The notes under the pieces were generated by a model, which made no database searches, was not told the DNA's origin, and was given only the letters and a program-made list of their open reading frames with translations. The position numbers were made by a program, and so were the translations under genes. A stretch of DNA of 14,291 bases from Alphaproteobacteria bacterium (GTDB lineage Bacteria; Pseudomonadota; Alphaproteobacteria; UBA1280; UBA12223): assembly GCA_003450915.1 (NCBI GenBank), contig DMEM01000178.1, positions 1-14,291 on the forward strand, written 5' to 3'. Shown here piece by piece: positions 6,997 to 14,273 of this stretch (position 1 is the stretch's first letter; each line of letters starts with the position of its first letter).

Positions 6997-9063
6997 ATGA
7001 ACAGTTTATTTGCAAAATTAAGACAATCAGAAATTGCCCTATCTATAGGTATTGTTGGTGTTTTAATTATTTTATTTGTGCCTCTACCATCATGGATGTT
7101 AGACTTTTTCTTCGCGCTTAATATTACATTCTCAGTTGTGATTCTATTTACAGTTCTATTAATTCAAAAATCTCTTGAATTTAGCGTGTTTCCGTTAGTT
7201 TTATTGGTTACTACAATGTTTAGGCTTTCTTTAAACGTAGCATCAACAAGGTTAATTCTATCTGAAGGGCATAATGGGTCAGCTGCTGCTGGTAAGGTTA
7301 TTGAAACATTTGGTCATTTTGTTATGGGCGGAGAATTTATTATTGGTTTGATTCTATTTATCATCTTAGTAATTGTTAACTTTATGGTTGTTACAAAAGG
7401 TTCTGGTCGTATTGCAGAAGTATCAGCACGTTTCACATTGGACTCTCTACCTGGTAAGCAAATGGCGATTGATGCTGATCTTAACGCAGGTATGATTACA
7501 GAAGAAGGTGCTAGAGAGCGTCGTAAAGAACTAGAAGAAGAAACAGGTTTCTTCGGGGCAATGGATGGTGCCAGTAAGTTCGTAAGAGGTGATGCTATCG
7601 CCGGTTTAATTATTACTGCAATTAATGCTGTTGTTGGTGTTTCAATTGGTATGGTAAGCCATGATATGAGCTTTGATGCCGTTAGTGATGCTTATCTGCT
7701 TATGACTATTGGTGATGGCTTAGTTGCTCAAATTCCTGCTCTTATTATTTCAATTTCAGCAGGTATTCTAATTGCTAAATCAGGTGATGATAAGGCCGTT
7801 GGTAATGCTATTTACCAACAGCTTGGTACAAATCATCAAACATTCTTTATGGTTGCTTCAGTTCTATTTCTAATTGGTACAATTCCTAATATGCCAGGGC
7901 TTATGTTCTGGGCTTTATCGGGTGCTTCTGGTTATTATGGTTATTATTTAATGCAGAAAAAAGATGCTGAGAAACAAGCAGAAGAAAATGCTAAAACAGA
8001 AAGTAAAGCCGAAGAAGTTGCAACGGCAGCAACAAAAGAAGAAGACTCTCTTACTGAAGCTCTTGCAATTGATACTCTTAAAATTGAACTTGGTTATGGC
8101 TTATTAAAACTAGTTGAAGCGTCAAAAGGTGGACGTTTAATGGAGCAAATTAAGTCAATGCGTCGCCAATTAGCTCGTGAAGTTGGTTTTGTTGTGCCAA
8201 ATATTAGAATTAGAGAAAATATGCAGTTTGAGCCAGGTGGTTATGCTATATCAATTAAAGACATTGAGATTGCAAGGTCTGGTTTAGAAGCAGATAAGCT
8301 TTTAGCGATGGATCCAACAGGGACAAGTTTACCAATTAATGGTATTGATACAATTGAACCAACATTTGGCTTACCAGCTAAATGGATTGATGAAAACCAA
8401 AGAGAAGAGGCATCATTTAACGGTTATACAGTTGTTGATTGTTCAACGGTTATTACAACTCATATGACAGAAATTATTAAAGATAATATGCCAGATCTTC
8501 TTACTCGTAATGAGGTTGAAAAGTTAATTGAAGATTTAACACCAAATCATGAAAAACTAATAGAAGAATTAATTCCTGCAAAATTAACAGTTGGTACATT
8601 CCAAAGAATTCTACAAAACCTGCTTGAAGAGCGTGTTTCAATTAAAGATTTACCTACAATTTTAGAAGCTCTTTCAGATGCAGTAATAAAAACTCAAGAT
8701 GTAACAGCTTTAACAGATCTTGTTAGGACAAGGCTATCTCGTCAGATTTGTCATGGTTATGTAAATCATGAAGGAATTATTCCAGTAATATCATTGTCAG
8801 CAGCATGGGAAACAGAGTTTTTAGGTGCTCAAGATGGTTTAAATGTGGCAATGGAACCAAGCAAGGTTCAAGGCTTCTTAAAAGCTGCTAAAGATAAGAT
8901 TGAGCACGCTATGGCTCAAGGTTTAAATCCTGTTATTTTATGTTCAGCATCATCACGTCGTATGGTAAGAACAGTAACCAGCAGAGCTATGCCTCAAGTG
9001 CCAGTGCTTTCTCAAAATGAGATTCATGCTAAGGTTAATATCAAAACTATCAGCTCAATCTAA
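6997..9063 (+). CDS. flhA: Flagellar export gate protein FlhA
   Basis: This is the large membrane component of the flagellar type III export gate. At 688 residues it has the normal family length. The N-terminal half holds several hydrophobic helices (from about residue 13 to 318), including the conserved F-R-L-S-L-N-V-A-S-T-R segment at 75-85. The cytoplasmic FHIPEP-signature loop lies at about 134-200, with G-R-I-A-E-V at 137-142, P-G-K-Q-M-A-I-D at 152-159 and F-V-R-G-D-A at 195-200. An Ala/Glu/Lys linker at about 321-350 leads to the cytoplasmic domain that docks chaperone-substrate complexes (355-688). The loop text looks alphaproteobacterial. SctV of injectisomes is less likely from sequence. 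It starts 24 nt after the M48 gene, with no clear Shine-Dalgarno, and is the last gene of the run begun by sdhA. No other flagellar gene is in the window. Confidence 0.95.
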   Translation: MNSLFAKLRQSEIALSIGIVGVLIILFVPLPSWMLDFFFALNITFSVVILFTVLLIQKSLEFSVFPLVLLVTTMFRLSLNVASTRLILSEGHNGSAAAGKVIETFGHFVMGGEFIIGLILFIILVIVNFMVVTKGSGRIAEVSARFTLDSLPGKQMAIDADLNAGMITEEGARERRKELEEETGFFGAMDGASKFVRGDAIAGLIITAINAVVGVSIGMVSHDMSFDAVSDAYLLMTIGDGLVAQIPALIISISAGILIAKSGDDKAVGNAIYQQLGTNHQTFFMVASVLFLIGTIPNMPGLMFWALSGASGYYGYYLMQKKDAEKQAEENAKTESKAEEVATAATKEEDSLTEALAIDTLKIELGYGLLKLVEASKGGRLMEQIKSMRRQLAREVGFVVPNIRIRENMQFEPGGYAISIKDIEIARSGLEADKLLAMDPTGTSLPINGIDTIEPTFGLPAKWIDENQREEASFNGYTVVDCSTVITTHMTEIIKDNMPDLLTRNEVEKLIEDLTPNHEKLIEELIPAKLTVGTFQRILQNLLEERVSIKDLPTILEALSDAVIKTQDVTALTDLVRTRLSRQICHGYVNHEGIIPVISLSAAWETEFLGAQDGLNVAMEPSKVQGFLKAAKDKIEHAMAQGLNPVILCSASSRRMVRTVTSRAMPQVPVLSQNEIHAKVNIKTISSI

Positions 9064-9081
9064 ATAACAAACTAAAATAAG

Positions 9082-9104
9082 CCCTTCTTTGTTTAAAAGA
9101 AGGG
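9082..9104. terminator. Hairpin between convergent genes
   Basis: A perfect 9-bp inverted repeat (9082-9090 with 9096-9104, loop GTTTA) lies between the flhA stop and the stop of the minus-strand gene. No T tract follows on the plus strand. On the minus strand the sequence after the hairpin is T-rich (CTTATTTTAG), so termination of the minus-strand gene is the better-supported use; it may act weakly in both directions. Confidence 0.6.
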
Positions 9105-9108
9105 GGTA

Positions 9109-10101
9109 CTATTGCTCATAGTCTCGTTTGTAAAACTTTTTAATGATTTTGCTTAGATTTAATGCATAGTATGGTGATTTTAAAGTTTCATTACAAATTT
9201 GTTCATATGTATAAGATCCTGTAAAGCTAGCCTCAGGTATTTTTTTTAATCTTTCTATTAAGATTTTGCCCCATGTTGTCTTGCTTCTTGCATCTGTATC
9301 TAGTTGACTTACGTAGCTGTTGTAGATGCTTCTTTTAGTCTTTCCTGTTTTCGATAGCATATATAGGTATAAGTCAAGGCCTTGTTGAGCATTTGCTTTG
9401 TGGTGCTTATATAAAGATGTGTTTTTATTGTGTTTTCCTATGTTAGATAGATTTTTATATAAGTATATACATGAATGAACTATTTCAGATTTTTTTTGAA
9501 TATAAAGGTTTTTATTTCTTTTTGTGTTGTTGTTGGTGTGTTTTTTTTGAGTAGATGTATGTTTTTGGTCCCATAGGCTAACATGCTTGTTTTTATTGCA
9601 TGATGTTTTGCAGTTTGTTAACCTTGTTGCCTTAAAGTTTTGATAGTCTTTTGGGTAAAATGGTTTTGTAGCTTTAGCAATATCCAAAGCAGTTCTAGGA
9701 TATTTTAAAATTATATTACAATTTTGTTCTTCTCTTGTAACTCCTGAACTTGCTATTTTTTGATATATTTTTAAAGTCTCTTTTGTATCGTGAGATAATT
9801 TATACTCTAAATCTGTTTTTAGTTTTTGATGCTTTGTTTCAACGCCTTGCATGTCTAATCCTATCCCAAATAATAAAAAGTCATATAGTTTTGATGCATC
9901 TTTACCTTTTTGCTTGTACCCTTTGTATAGGTTTTTATTGCTGTGTTGTTTATTGTATAAAGATTTTGTTTTAAATAATAAAATGCAATTTGATACTATA
10001 TCTGTTTTTTTAGCAATTAAATCTACCTTTTCTTGTTTGCTTAAAGCAAGGCAGTTGAATGATATTATTATAGTTGTTAGTGTTAAAATTAATAGTTTCA
10101 T
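9109..10101 (-). CDS. Exported protein with two copies of an unknown Cys-containing domain
   Basis: I recognise no family. The 330 residues start with a Sec-type signal peptide (cleavage likely after C-L-A, residues 17-19; no lipobox). Two related domains follow, at about 24-154 and 199-329. Each begins with K-K-x-[DE]-I-V-x-x-C, has a Y-K-x(2-3)-K and L-Y/L-D-x-Y-L-type helix, and ends with E-Q-x-C-N-x-x-L-K-x-P, then A-L-[DN]-[IL]-[AS]-K and F-Y-x-[KR]-D-Y. The cysteines are C39 and C128 in the first copy, C211 and C303 in the second, nearly equally spaced (89 and 92), which suggests one disulfide per domain. The linker between them is Lys/Asn/Thr-rich and holds a C-x3-C pair (C164, C168). 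It follows the secretin gene after a terminator and 78-nt gap, so it may have its own promoter. A periplasmic or surface role is inferred. Confidence 0.85.
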   Translation of the reverse strand: MKLLILTLTTIIISFNCLALSKQEKVDLIAKKTDIVSNCILLFKTKSLYNKQHSNKNLYKGYKQKGKDASKLYDFLLFGIGLDMQGVETKHQKLKTDLEYKLSHDTKETLKIYQKIASSGVTREEQNCNIILKYPRTALDIAKATKPFYPKDYQNFKATRLTNCKTSCNKNKHVSLWDQKHTSTQKKHTNNNTKRNKNLYIQKKSEIVHSCIYLYKNLSNIGKHNKNTSLYKHHKANAQQGLDLYLYMLSKTGKTKRSIYNSYVSQLDTDARSKTTWGKILIERLKKIPEASFTGSYTYEQICNETLKSPYYALNLSKIIKKFYKRDYEQ

Positions 10102-10135
10102 TTTTTATCTTGTTTTGGTTGTATTTATAGATATA

Positions 10136-10167
10136 AAAAAGACCATGATTATATCAGTGGTCTTTTT
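10136..10167 (-). terminator. Intrinsic terminator after the secretin gene
   Basis: The arms at 10136-10145 and 10158-10167 are perfect 10-bp complements, and the stem can extend 4 bp past a one-base bulge. Both flanks are A/T runs, so a U tract follows on the minus strand (and on the plus strand). It lies 13 nt beyond the secretin stop and separates that gene from the 330-residue exported protein gene. Confidence 0.8.
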
Positions 10168-10179
10168 ATATTTTTGTTA

Positions 10180-11844
10180 TTAAGCTCGGTTAACTTTAAC
10201 AAAGATAACAAAACGAGTTTTTGTACCTTTGTTTTTAGATCTTCTCATTAATTCTGAGAATCCAGGTAGCTGGTTAAATCCAGGAACATAGCTTTCTCCT
10301 AAATCTTTTTGGTCTTCAACATAGCCACCAAGAGCATATAATCTACCAAAGTCTAAAATCATATCTTGGTCGATAATATTGCTTGATGTTACTGGAACAT
10401 CGTTAGTAATAGCATCTCCACCGGCTACTGCAGATGTTGTTTTAATTGTACCAGATTGTTGAGCTACTGAAAGTCTTAACCTCATTTGTACTTTGTTTTT
10501 ACCAATATAAGGTAGAACAGATAAGATTGTACCAACATCAGTATTATTAACAGTATCAGTTCTTGTTGTTAGAGTGCCACTGTCTGTTGTTTCAGTTTCA
10601 GTCTTTGTAGTAATATAAGCTAGTTGATTTACAATTTTCACATAACCTAATTGGTTATTTCTAACTAAAATTTGCGGTGTAGAAATTAATTGTACATCTG
10701 TAATTTCAGCCATATTTTCAACTATACCATCAATTTCTTGATTTGAATTTGAAACTTTTAAGAATCCTCCAGATATGGTTGACTCGTCAATAGTATTTGT
10801 TGGGGTAAAGCCTCCTTTTAGTAAGCCATCAATACTCCATTGAATACCACGGTTTGTTTTTTTAGCTTCTGAAATACCAACAATTCTAACTTCAACAAAA
10901 ATTTGTCTGTGTAGAGATTCTTGAGTTTGCTCTAGGTATTTCTCAATTTGCTTGTGAGCTTCAGGAGCTGCACGAACAGTAATCAGGCCTGCTGATTTTG
11001 TAACTTTATACCAAGGGTCAATGTTATCATCATCTAAAATAACTTCACTATTGCTTAGTGTTTTAGATTGGGTAGTTTCTTGAATATTTTCATCGTCAAC
11101 AATTGTGAAGTTGCTTCCAAGGTTTGAAGTATCAGAGTTTGTACTTTGAACAGCTACTTCTTTGGTTCTTGTAGACTTAAAGTCACCGAATTTAATTAGC
11201 TCAGAAATAACATCATTAACTTCATCCCAAACAACATCCTCATATTTTGTTTCTAAATCGCCACTTCCAGAGTCAGAATCAGAGCTTGAGCCAGAATCAG
11301 AATCAGAATCAGAATCGGAATCAGAGCTTGAGCTAATTTCAGAAGTATCTAATGAACCAGTTCTTGCTGATTGACCAATTTCTAAAACATAGTTTCTTAC
11401 AGGGTATCTAGTAATATTCCAAATGCCGTCTGAGTAGTTGTAGCTGTAGCCAGCTTTAGATAAAACTAAACCTAGCATTTCTTGGAAGTTAGCACCAGAG
11501 TGTGAAAGTGTTATTTTTCTACCTCTAACACTTTGAGGAATTACCACGGTCTCTCCAGAAGAGTTTGCTAGCTCTAGTAAGATATCCTCAAGATCTGTCT
11601 GCACATATACAACATCATAAGGAGGAAGGTTTGGTTTTTTTAGTTTAATATTGTCATCTACACGTACTGAAGACGTGCTTGAAACAGGCTGCATGTGGAA
11701 TGTGCCTTCTTTTAAAGCTGATTTTGCTTTAATTTGATTCATTGCATCTTGTATTTCTTGCTCAGAGAATGGTCTTACTTCTTCTTCGTAGTAAGCTGAG
11801 CACCCCCCAAGTACCAGTGTTAATGCTAATAAAAGATTTTTCAT
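10180..11844 (-). CDS. Outer-membrane secretin lipoprotein, type IVb pilus/MshL-like
   Basis: Ring-forming outer-membrane channel of 554 residues. Seen: a lipoprotein signal with L-G-G-C (Cys15); a secretin/TonB short N-terminal (STN) domain at about 72-137; a Ser-Asp linker at 161-186; an N-domain with W-D-E-V-N-D at 196-201 ending in G-L-I-T-V-R-A-A-P around 276-284; and the secretin core at about 305-543. The core contains I-S-T-P-Q-I-L-V-R-N-N at 377-387 and the closing P-G-F-N-Q-L-P-G-F-S at 511-520. Lipoprotein type, STN domain and a Ser-rich linker before the W-containing domain fit MshL/PilN/BfpB-type pilus secretins better than GspD. The ATG at 11844 is chosen over 11850 because the Shine-Dalgarno lies 7 nt before the former and 1 nt before the latter. 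It starts 18 nt after the TcpQ-like gene. Confidence 0.9.
   Translation of the reverse strand: MKNLLLALTLVLGGCSAYYEEEVRPFSEQEIQDAMNQIKAKSALKEGTFHMQPVSSTSSVRVDDNIKLKKPNLPPYDVVYVQTDLEDILLELANSSGETVVIPQSVRGRKITLSHSGANFQEMLGLVLSKAGYSYNYSDGIWNITRYPVRNYVLEIGQSARTGSLDTSEISSSSDSDSDSDSDSGSSSDSDSGSGDLETKYEDVVWDEVNDVISELIKFGDFKSTRTKEVAVQSTNSDTSNLGSNFTIVDDENIQETTQSKTLSNSEVILDDDNIDPWYKVTKSAGLITVRAAPEAHKQIEKYLEQTQESLHRQIFVEVRIVGISEAKKTNRGIQWSIDGLLKGGFTPTNTIDESTISGGFLKVSNSNQEIDGIVENMAEITDVQLISTPQILVRNNQLGYVKIVNQLAYITTKTETETTDSGTLTTRTDTVNNTDVGTILSVLPYIGKNKVQMRLRLSVAQQSGTIKTTSAVAGGDAITNDVPVTSSNIIDQDMILDFGRLYALGGYVEDQKDLGESYVPGFNQLPGFSELMRRSKNKGTKTRFVIFVKVNRA
11269..11333 (-). repeat. Hexanucleotide repeat coding a Ser-Asp run in the secretin
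   Basis: On the plus strand GAATCA-type units repeat in tandem, and a 16-nt segment (GAATCAGAGCTTGAGC) occurs twice, at 11276-11291 and 11318-11333, flanking the core. On the coding strand this gives alternating Ser-Asp with a few Gly. The 6-nt period keeps the reading frame if units are gained or lost by slippage, so linker length could vary between strains. Confidence 0.85.
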
Positions 11845-11851
11845 GTGCATG

Positions 11852-11858
11852 TCCTTTT
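11852..11858 (-). promoter_or_regulatory. Ribosome binding site fixing the secretin start
   Basis: AAAAGGA on the minus strand lies 7 nt before the ATG at 11844 and only 1 nt before the in-frame ATG at 11850, so the downstream start (beginning M-K-N-L-L-L) is favoured. The resulting signal peptide also looks more typical. Confidence 0.7.
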
Positions 11859-11862
11859 ATTT

Positions 11863-12492
11863 TTAGAAACTATCAGTAATGATAATAATTCGATTTTGGT
11901 TAAAAACTTTTGTTGTTAATCTGATTCCAGATGTATTTGTAATTGTTTCAAGCATATTACCGATGAAACTGTCAAATGACACTTCTGCAGTTAAATTAAT
12001 TCTTTCTTTTAATAAGTACTTGTTCTCATCTTTTAGTCTCCATCTGATTGTCCAACGCTCTCCGTGTGTTACTTGGTTTAGTGCTTCTTGTACAATTTGC
12101 TTTAAATTGGCATTTTGCATATCTACTAGAACAGGTCTTTCTTTAAGTAAAATAAAGTTGCTTGCATTTAGTTGGTTATTGATACGAACTTTAGGGATTG
12201 CTAATGTTTGAGTTACAGGTCCTTTTTGTTCACTTGTAATAACTTCGCTATTTGACTTTTTAACAATGTTTGTTTGGCTTTCATCTTCAAGAGATATAGG
12301 TTTTTCAATTACTTTAGGGTTAGTTTTTTCTTCTGACATCTTTGATAAGTCTTGTTCTGCTTCAGCGCTTTGTTGGTTAAACACGCTAAAGGCCTTGTTA
12401 AATCTATCTTGTAGCTCTTGATCTGAAATAGATTGAGCAACCGCAAGGTTTGCAGTTAATAAGATTGCTGTGATGTAACTTAGAATTTTCAA
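11863..12492 (-). CDS. TcpQ-like exported protein paired with the secretin
   Basis: Predicted periplasmic partner of the secretin. The 209 residues begin with a Sec signal peptide (A-V-A at 17-19, then Q). A low-complexity Glu/Lys/Ser region follows at about 20-95, and then a C-terminal domain at about 115-207 resembling TcpQ/secretin N-terminal folds. That domain has L-V-D-M-x-N-A-x-L-K-Q-I-V at 122-134, W-x-I-x-W at 147-151, and a closing F-N-Q-N-R-I-I-I-I-T at 197-206. In type IVb pilus systems such proteins help assemble or stabilise the secretin. The start codon is TTG at 12492, with AGAAGG 8 nt upstream; no in-frame ATG or GTG gives a complete signal peptide. It is first in a two-gene operon with the secretin. 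The TcpQ assignment rests on pattern, not on a search. Confidence 0.72.
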   Translation of the reverse strand: MKILSYITAILLTANLAVAQSISDQELQDRFNKAFSVFNQQSAEAEQDLSKMSEEKTNPKVIEKPISLEDESQTNIVKKSNSEVITSEQKGPVTQTLAIPKVRINNQLNASNFILLKERPVLVDMQNANLKQIVQEALNQVTHGERWTIRWRLKDENKYLLKERINLTAEVSFDSFIGNMLETITNTSGIRLTTKVFNQNRIIIITDSF

Positions 12493-12500
12493 AACACTAA

Positions 12501-12506
12501 CCTTCT
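12501..12506 (-). promoter_or_regulatory. Ribosome binding site supporting a TTG start
   Basis: AGAAGG on the minus strand lies 8 nt before the TTG at 12492. A nearby GTG is out of frame. The spacing and the complete signal peptide that follows support TTG initiation of the TcpQ-like gene. Confidence 0.65.
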
Positions 12507-12531
12507 TTTTTGTTGATAATACTCCTAATCT

Positions 12532-12559
12532 TTTATATAATAAAGTATATATATATCAA
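12532..12559 (-). promoter_or_regulatory. Candidate sigma-70-type promoter for the secretin operon
   Basis: On the minus strand TTGATA (12559-12554), a 16-nt spacer and TATAAA (12537-12532) resemble -35 and -10 boxes. They would start transcription roughly 30 nt before the TTG codon. The region is very AT-rich with alternating TA, so chance matches are expected; no comparably clear pair was seen for the divergent LD-carboxypeptidase gene. Confidence 0.45.
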
Positions 12560-12646
12560 GTGCAAGGGTAAAGTATAAAACTAATAGTTATTAATGAGAC
12601 ACTGTGTTGCATTTTTAACATGATTTTATTTTAAAAGGAGAATATT

Positions 12647-13573
12647 ATGGCGTTACAAATACCAGCTAGACTTAAAAGAGGGGATAAAGTAGTTTTATTG
12701 TCACCTTCTGGTCGAGCTAGAAAGAAAGAGCATGTTTATGTGATTCGTGATGCGTTGCAAGAGTTAGGATTGAATGTTGTAAATATTGAACAAAATTTTG
12801 ATAAAAATTCTAAAAACTCTTATTTTGTAGGGACAGGGCAGCAGCGAGCTAATGCTTTGAACAAGGCATTTAAAGATAAAGATATTAAAGCCATCTTTTG
12901 TGTAAGGGGTGGCCATGGGTCTTTAGATGTTATTGATAAGCTTGATTATGAAATGATTAGAAAAAATCCCACAATTTTTGTTGGAATGTCAGATATTACT
13001 TGCTTTCAAGCAGCTTTATTAAGGAAGGCTGGGTTAGAGACTTACAGTGGTCCTGTTTTTATTCATTTTGAAGGAGAAGAGCGTCAGTTCGCAATTGATA
13101 ATTTAAGAAAAATTCTTTTTGATGATGAGCGAGAGATAGATTTAGAAGTAGAGTCTGTACTAACTGCGGTGGCTTCTAGTGAAGCAAAAGGTGTTTTAAT
13201 TGGTGGTAATAGTGCAGTTATGGCACTAACTCCTGAGTCTTATTGGTATACTGATGAAGAAATTATTCTTTTAATTGAAGAGGTTGGCGGCTTTAGATAT
13301 GCAATGGATAGGATTTTGGATAGCTTAAAGCAAGCAGGTCGTTTAGATAAGGTAAAGGCGATAGTTGTTGGGCAAAATATTTATAGATCTAAAGAAGAGG
13401 GGGAAGATTACCCTATGAGCTATGAGGATATTTTATTAGATAAGTTCGGTCATTTAAATATTCCTATAGTCATTGGAGCTAAATTTGGTCATGATGATTA
13501 TCATTTAACCTTGCCGATTGGGAGGAAAGTAACTTTAAGCTTGAAAGAAGGTGAGGCAAGGTTTATATTATAA
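12647..13573 (+). CDS. ldcA: Muramoyltetrapeptide LD-carboxypeptidase (S66 family)
   Basis: Cytoplasmic serine peptidase of peptidoglycan recycling. The family removes the terminal D-Ala from the tetrapeptide stem so the tripeptide can be reused. The 308 residues show the family's landmarks: K-V-V-L-L-S-P-S-G at 14-22; V-R-G-G-H-G at 86-91; the nucleophile motif G-M-S-D-I-T with Ser115; the acid in E211-E212-V-G-G, followed by Y218 and D221-R222; and the catalytic His282 in F-G-H-D, followed by L-T-L-P-I-G. The length is normal and there is no signal peptide. The ATG has a strong AAGGAG site at 12635-12640. It is divergent from the secretin operon and followed 43 nt later by a gene of unknown function. 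The related MccF immunity peptidases share the fold and catalytic triad and cannot be excluded, but nothing nearby suggests microcin resistance. Confidence 0.9.
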   Translation: MALQIPARLKRGDKVVLLSPSGRARKKEHVYVIRDALQELGLNVVNIEQNFDKNSKNSYFVGTGQQRANALNKAFKDKDIKAIFCVRGGHGSLDVIDKLDYEMIRKNPTIFVGMSDITCFQAALLRKAGLETYSGPVFIHFEGEERQFAIDNLRKILFDDEREIDLEVESVLTAVASSEAKGVLIGGNSAVMALTPESYWYTDEEIILLIEEVGGFRYAMDRILDSLKQAGRLDKVKAIVVGQNIYRSKEEGEDYPMSYEDILLDKFGHLNIPIVIGAKFGHDDYHLTLPIGRKVTLSLKEGEARFIL

Positions 13574-13616
13574 TCTCATAAGTGTTACTTTTATTAAAGA
13601 TTTTTAGGGGGCTGTT

Positions 13617-14063
13617 ATGGCATCTGTAAAATTAGATCATGTGAGTGAGAGTATTTTTGATGGATTTGTCGGTCATGTGGTTCTTCGTGATGGCGTTTTA
13701 AGTTGTCAGATTGAGAAGTCTTGGCGCGCTTTTTCATATCTTTTGGAAGGGGCTGCTGATGGCGTGGAGTTCTTTGTTAAGCTTAACGGGGATGAAGAAA
13801 AAAGAAACCTCTTTGCTTTGCCTGCTACTTTATGTGTTCGTAAAAAGGAGGCTGTTATCGACAGCCTTTCGGTATTCGGAATTGAAAAGCTGGAGGGTAG
13901 TTTGGCAAATAATTTGGCTTATAAAGGCATGAATATGTCTGAGTTCTCTACTCTAGCTTTTTTTCTAACTCTTCGATTCCAGTGTTGGAAGGATGAAGGG
14001 AGAGAACCTCAGTTGTACAGTGAGAAAGTAAAGGGGCTTCCTCAAAAGATTACTTTGTATTGA
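13617..14063 (+). CDS. Hypothetical protein, 148 residues
   Basis: I do not recognise this protein. It has no signal peptide or membrane segment, so it is probably cytoplasmic. The first 65 residues alternate hydrophobic and polar positions as in beta strands and include F-D-G-F-V-G-H-V; the remainder is mixed, with a hydrophobic patch (L-A-F-F-L-T-L-R-F) near residues 112-120. A strong ribosome site (AGGGGG, 13606-13611) sits 5 nt before the ATG, which supports it as a real gene. It follows the LD-carboxypeptidase by 43 nt with no terminator between and ends before a strong terminator, so the two are likely cotranscribed. Codon use looks somewhat more GC-rich than neighbours such as the 330-residue exported protein. 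No function can be given. Confidence 0.75.
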   Translation: MASVKLDHVSESIFDGFVGHVVLRDGVLSCQIEKSWRAFSYLLEGAADGVEFFVKLNGDEEKRNLFALPATLCVRKKEAVIDSLSVFGIEKLEGSLANNLAYKGMNMSEFSTLAFFLTLRFQCWKDEGREPQLYSEKVKGLPQKITLY

Positions 14064-14114
14064 AGATAGGCTAAGACGGTTTAATGTGTAGCCAGTTGTT
14101 ATCGAAAATTTGTT

Positions 14115-14150
14115 AAAATGGATAGTTTTTTTAAGCTATCCATTTTTTTT
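14115..14150 (+). terminator. Intrinsic terminator after the 148-residue gene
   Basis: An 11-bp perfect inverted repeat lies at 14115-14125 and 14136-14146, with a 10-nt loop. It runs into an eight-T tract at 14143-14150. It closes the ldcA plus hypothetical-gene unit. Confidence 0.9.
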
Positions 14151-14252
14151 GTTGTTTTTTATTATGCTTTTGTGCTCTTTTTGTCGCTATAGGGGTGTTT
14201 TTGTGGAAATATAGTTACTTTTTTGTTGAAAAAACCAAAATATTGTTTTATA

Positions 14253-14273
14253 ACTAATTTTGAGACTAATTTT
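14253..14273. repeat. Short direct repeat in the terminal non-coding stretch
   Basis: ACTAATTTT occurs twice, at 14253-14261 and 14265-14273, a 12-nt period. In such AT-rich DNA it may be chance; it could also be an operator upstream of a gene beyond the window. Nothing else is visible in 14151-14291. Confidence 0.3.

Noticed and set aside
6997..9063. FlhA as a virulence injectisome SctV
   Set aside because: Length and the FHIPEP-region text fit flagellar FlhA, and no injectisome genes are nearby.
9750..10183. Two plus-strand open frames opposite the 330-residue exported protein
   Set aside because: They are hydrophobic, Phe/Leu/Tyr-rich translations typical of the reverse strand of AT-rich coding DNA, without ribosome sites; the minus-strand frame has a signal peptide and an internal duplication.
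11269..11333. Tandem repeats as a possible CRISPR array
   Set aside because: The units are 6 nt with no spacers and are in frame in a coding region.
11162..11374. Plus-strand open frame with a Ser-Glu repeat, antisense to the secretin
   Set aside because: It is the mirror of the hexanucleotide Ser-Asp repeat in the real secretin gene, with no ribosome site and no recognisable protein outside the repeat.
10180..11844. Assignment of the secretin as type II secretion GspD
   Set aside because: It is a lipoprotein of about 554 residues with an STN domain, a Ser-rich linker and a TcpQ-like partner, and lacks the repeated N1-N3 domains and length of GspD.
13711..13932. Plus-strand frame overlapping the 148-residue gene
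   Set aside because: It lies wholly inside that gene in another frame, and the longer frame has the strong ribosome site.
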